Shown: positions 62,630 to 64,000 of the stretch, piece by piece
How positions within the stretch are numbered: the stretch's first letter is position 1
How the letters are laid out: the number at the start of each line of letters is the position of its first letter
Assembly: GCF_000340435.2 (NCBI RefSeq)
Contig: NZ_CP011883.2
Coordinates: forward strand, 2,154,687 to 2,218,686
Reading direction: 5' to 3'
Source of the DNA: Mycobacterium haemophilum DSM 44634
GTDB lineage: Bacteria; Actinomycetota; Actinomycetes; Mycobacteriales; Mycobacteriaceae
Length of the DNA stretch: 64,000 bases
Notes under the pieces: model-generated
What the model was told of the DNA's origin: nothing
The model's database searches: none
Seen by the model: only the letters and a program-made list of their open reading frames with translations
Program-made: the position numbers and the translations under genes

Positions 62630-62793
62630 AATGGTAACCGCTAATAGTCGTGCAATATCGGGTCGTAGAGTTCACAGCCAGCGGCGGCGATAAATAGCGC
62701 TATTCGACATTAATAAAAGTCGCCAATGGCGTCGATCCGCGGAGGACTTTCCGTCGAATTACAGATACCCGGATGGGTTAACTGCGATGCCGT

Positions 62794-62826
62794 CTCACGC
62801 GGGTCGACAGGTCCGTGAGGTTTTTT
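62794..62826 (+). terminator. Intrinsic terminator-like hairpin
   Basis: CTCACG (62794-62799) and CGTGAG (62814-62819) form a perfect 6-bp stem with a 14-base loop, followed after one G by six T residues (62821-62826). It lies about 315 bases after the PPE stop. Canonical stem plus T-tract terminators are uncommon in mycobacteria. It may end a PE-PPE transcript or belong to a small RNA. The surrounding 62630-63019 has no supported gene. Confidence 0.5.
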
Positions 62827-63019
62827 GTTTACGTTGTCATTACACGGCGGGAACGCAGCTTGAATAAGTTTTAATCATGATCGTCGTTACATTAGCTCGG
62901 GCAGCCTCAGCGGGCAGATGGCAGCCTGACAAATTTCTTAGGTAGCGAGCAGGGGGATCTGTTGCCATCGGATTTGACGGATTTTATTAGCGGTATTACA
63001 GACTGACGTGCCGGGCTAG

Positions 63020-63045
63020 GTGGCCGCGCTTAGGATGGCGGCCAC
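63020..63045 (+). promoter_or_regulatory. Perfect inverted repeat upstream of the last PPE gene
   Basis: GTGGCCGC (63020-63027) and GCGGCCAC (63038-63045) are perfect 8-bp arms around a 10-base loop. They end about ten bases before the GGAGGTGAT ribosome-binding site of the following PPE gene. It could act as an operator for a dimeric regulator or as an RNA hairpin controlling translation. Confidence 0.45.
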
Positions 63046-63066
63046 TTAGGGGATCGGAGGTGATAG

Positions 63067-64000
63067 ATGCTTGATTTCGGGGCGCTGCCGCCGGAGATCA
63101 ACTCCGGTCGGATGTATGTGGGTGCGGGCTCGGCGCCGATGTTGACTGCGGCGGCGGCGTGGGATGAGTTGGCTGCCGAGCTACAGTCCACGGCGGCGTC
63201 GTACGGTACCGCGATCGAGAGCCTGACAGTTGGCCCGTGGACGGGGGCATCTTCGATTGCGATGGCAGCTGCGGCCGCGCCTTATGCGGCATGGATGGGT
63301 GCGACTGGCGCGCAGGCCGAACGGGCGGCCACGGCGGCCAAGATGGCAGCGGCTGCCTATGAGGCCGCGTTCGCCGCAATGGTGCCTCCGCCGGTGATTG
63401 CGGCCAACCGAAGCCTGCTGATGGCGCTCGTCGCCACCAACTTGTTTGGTCAAAACACTCCCGCGATCTTTACCGCTGAAGCCCATTACCTGGAGATGTG
63501 GGCTCAGGATGCCGACGCAATGTACACCTATGCGGGCTCGTCGGCGATCGCGTCGCGATTGGCGCCGTTTACCGATCCACCGCAGACTGTCACTACCGCG
63601 GCCAGGACCGCGCAGTCGGCAGCGGTTTCTCAGGCCAGCAGCGTGGCCGCCGCCAACCTCGGCGGGCAGCTGTCCCAACTGATTAATTCGGTGCCGACCG
63701 CGTTGCAAAGTCTGGCAACGACGGTGTTGTCGTCGCCGTCGACCGGGTCGCAAAACGCTTTCGCTGGGCTTGTGTTGCCGCAGTTGATCTCAGCGACGTT
63801 GCCGGGACTTTCGACGGATCTAGCCAACTGGGACACCATCTGGTCGGCTTTGACCGGGCCGTATTCCCTGCAGGGGTGGACTTCCATACCTGGTGGCCCG
63901 TTTTTGTCGTTTGGACAGGCCTACGCGTGGGCTCAAAACGGACAGGGAGCCGCGGCGTATTTCGCGGGCCCGAAAGCGATCAGCGGGGCGTTGGCTCCGA
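63067..64000 (+). CDS. PPE family protein, truncated by the window end
   Basis: 311 residues are visible without a stop. PPE domain LDFGALPPEINSGRMYVG, WxG turn VGPWTGASS, and the EMWAQDADAMYTYAG block, followed by a linker with aromatic segments (LANWDTIWSALTGPYSLQGW). The C-terminal class cannot be decided because the end is missing. ATG at 63067 follows GGAGGTGAT. No PE gene precedes it closely; it is separated from the previous PPE by the hairpin-bearing 588-base gap. Confidence 0.85.
   Translation, partial: MLDFGALPPEINSGRMYVGAGSAPMLTAAAAWDELAAELQSTAASYGTAIESLTVGPWTGASSIAMAAAAAPYAAWMGATGAQAERAATAAKMAAAAYEAAFAAMVPPPVIAANRSLLMALVATNLFGQNTPAIFTAEAHYLEMWAQDADAMYTYAGSSAIASRLAPFTDPPQTVTTAARTAQSAAVSQASSVAAANLGGQLSQLINSVPTALQSLATTVLSSPSTGSQNAFAGLVLPQLISATLPGLSTDLANWDTIWSALTGPYSLQGWTSIPGGPFLSFGQAYAWAQNGQGAAAYFAGPKAISGALAP

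Noticed and set aside
1..64000. CRISPR arrays, tRNA or rRNA genes and intact insertion sequences
   Set aside because: No regularly spaced repeats, cloverleaf-like sequences, ribosomal motifs or transposase frames were found on reading both strands.

Overview
The window looks like chromosomal DNA of a slow-growing Mycobacterium. It carries a nearly complete ESX-5 type VII secretion locus with its PE/PPE genes and a CYP143/ferredoxin pair. It also has an MmpL transporter, an MPT63-type secreted antigen, a cutinase-like protein and a gene order that recalls M. tuberculosis (Rv1769-Rv1771-like genes, then malQ, then Rv1782-Rv1798). The species cannot be fixed from sequence alone. No rRNA, tRNA, CRISPR array or intact insertion sequence was seen.

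Left part (1-9 kb), detoxification and accessory genes: a truncated membrane protein, a UvrA-like ABC ATPase beside a decayed VOC/glyoxalase gene, a MerR regulator overlapping a YnfA-type membrane protein, a frameshifted HTH protein, a divergent arsM/arsR pair, a flavoprotein hydroxylase and a Gfo/Idh/MocA dehydrogenase.

9-25 kb: a decay zone with remnants of a PPE gene and a CoA-transferase, an MPT63-like antigen, a LysR regulator divergent from a sulfite-oxidase-like molybdoenzyme (with a clear inverted-repeat operator between them), a lipoprotein, an orphan MmpL lacking the usual transmembrane Asp residues, a monooxygenase/DUF4389/methyltransferase group, a stand-alone PPE, an FtsX-type ABC exporter and a cutinase-like secreted hydrolase.

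25-40 kb: a methyltransferase, a three-gene cobalt-type nitrile-hydratase-family operon, an acyl-CoA dehydrogenase, a high-GC block of broken acetyltransferase and phosphotransferase genes that look acquired and discarded, the Rv1769-Rv1771-like operon, a cytochrome b561/molybdopterin fusion, an F420-type oxidoreductase with a decayed SnoaL-like gene, and malQ.

40-64 kb, ESX-5: eccB5-eccC5, then cyp143 and its ferredoxin, PPE, PE stub, PPE, PE19-like, esxM-like, esxN-like, espG5, eccD5, mycP5, eccE5, eccA5, then PE, PPE, an esx remnant and a PPE cut by the window end. The membrane complex (EccB/C/D/E, MycP), the chaperones (EspG5, EccA5) and candidate substrates (PE/PPE, Esx) are all present. 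However, the esxN-like gene in the core locus has an in-frame internal deletion that removes its second helix, and the PE18 position holds only a 23-residue stub. The ESX-5 machine is therefore intact while part of its local substrate set is eroded.
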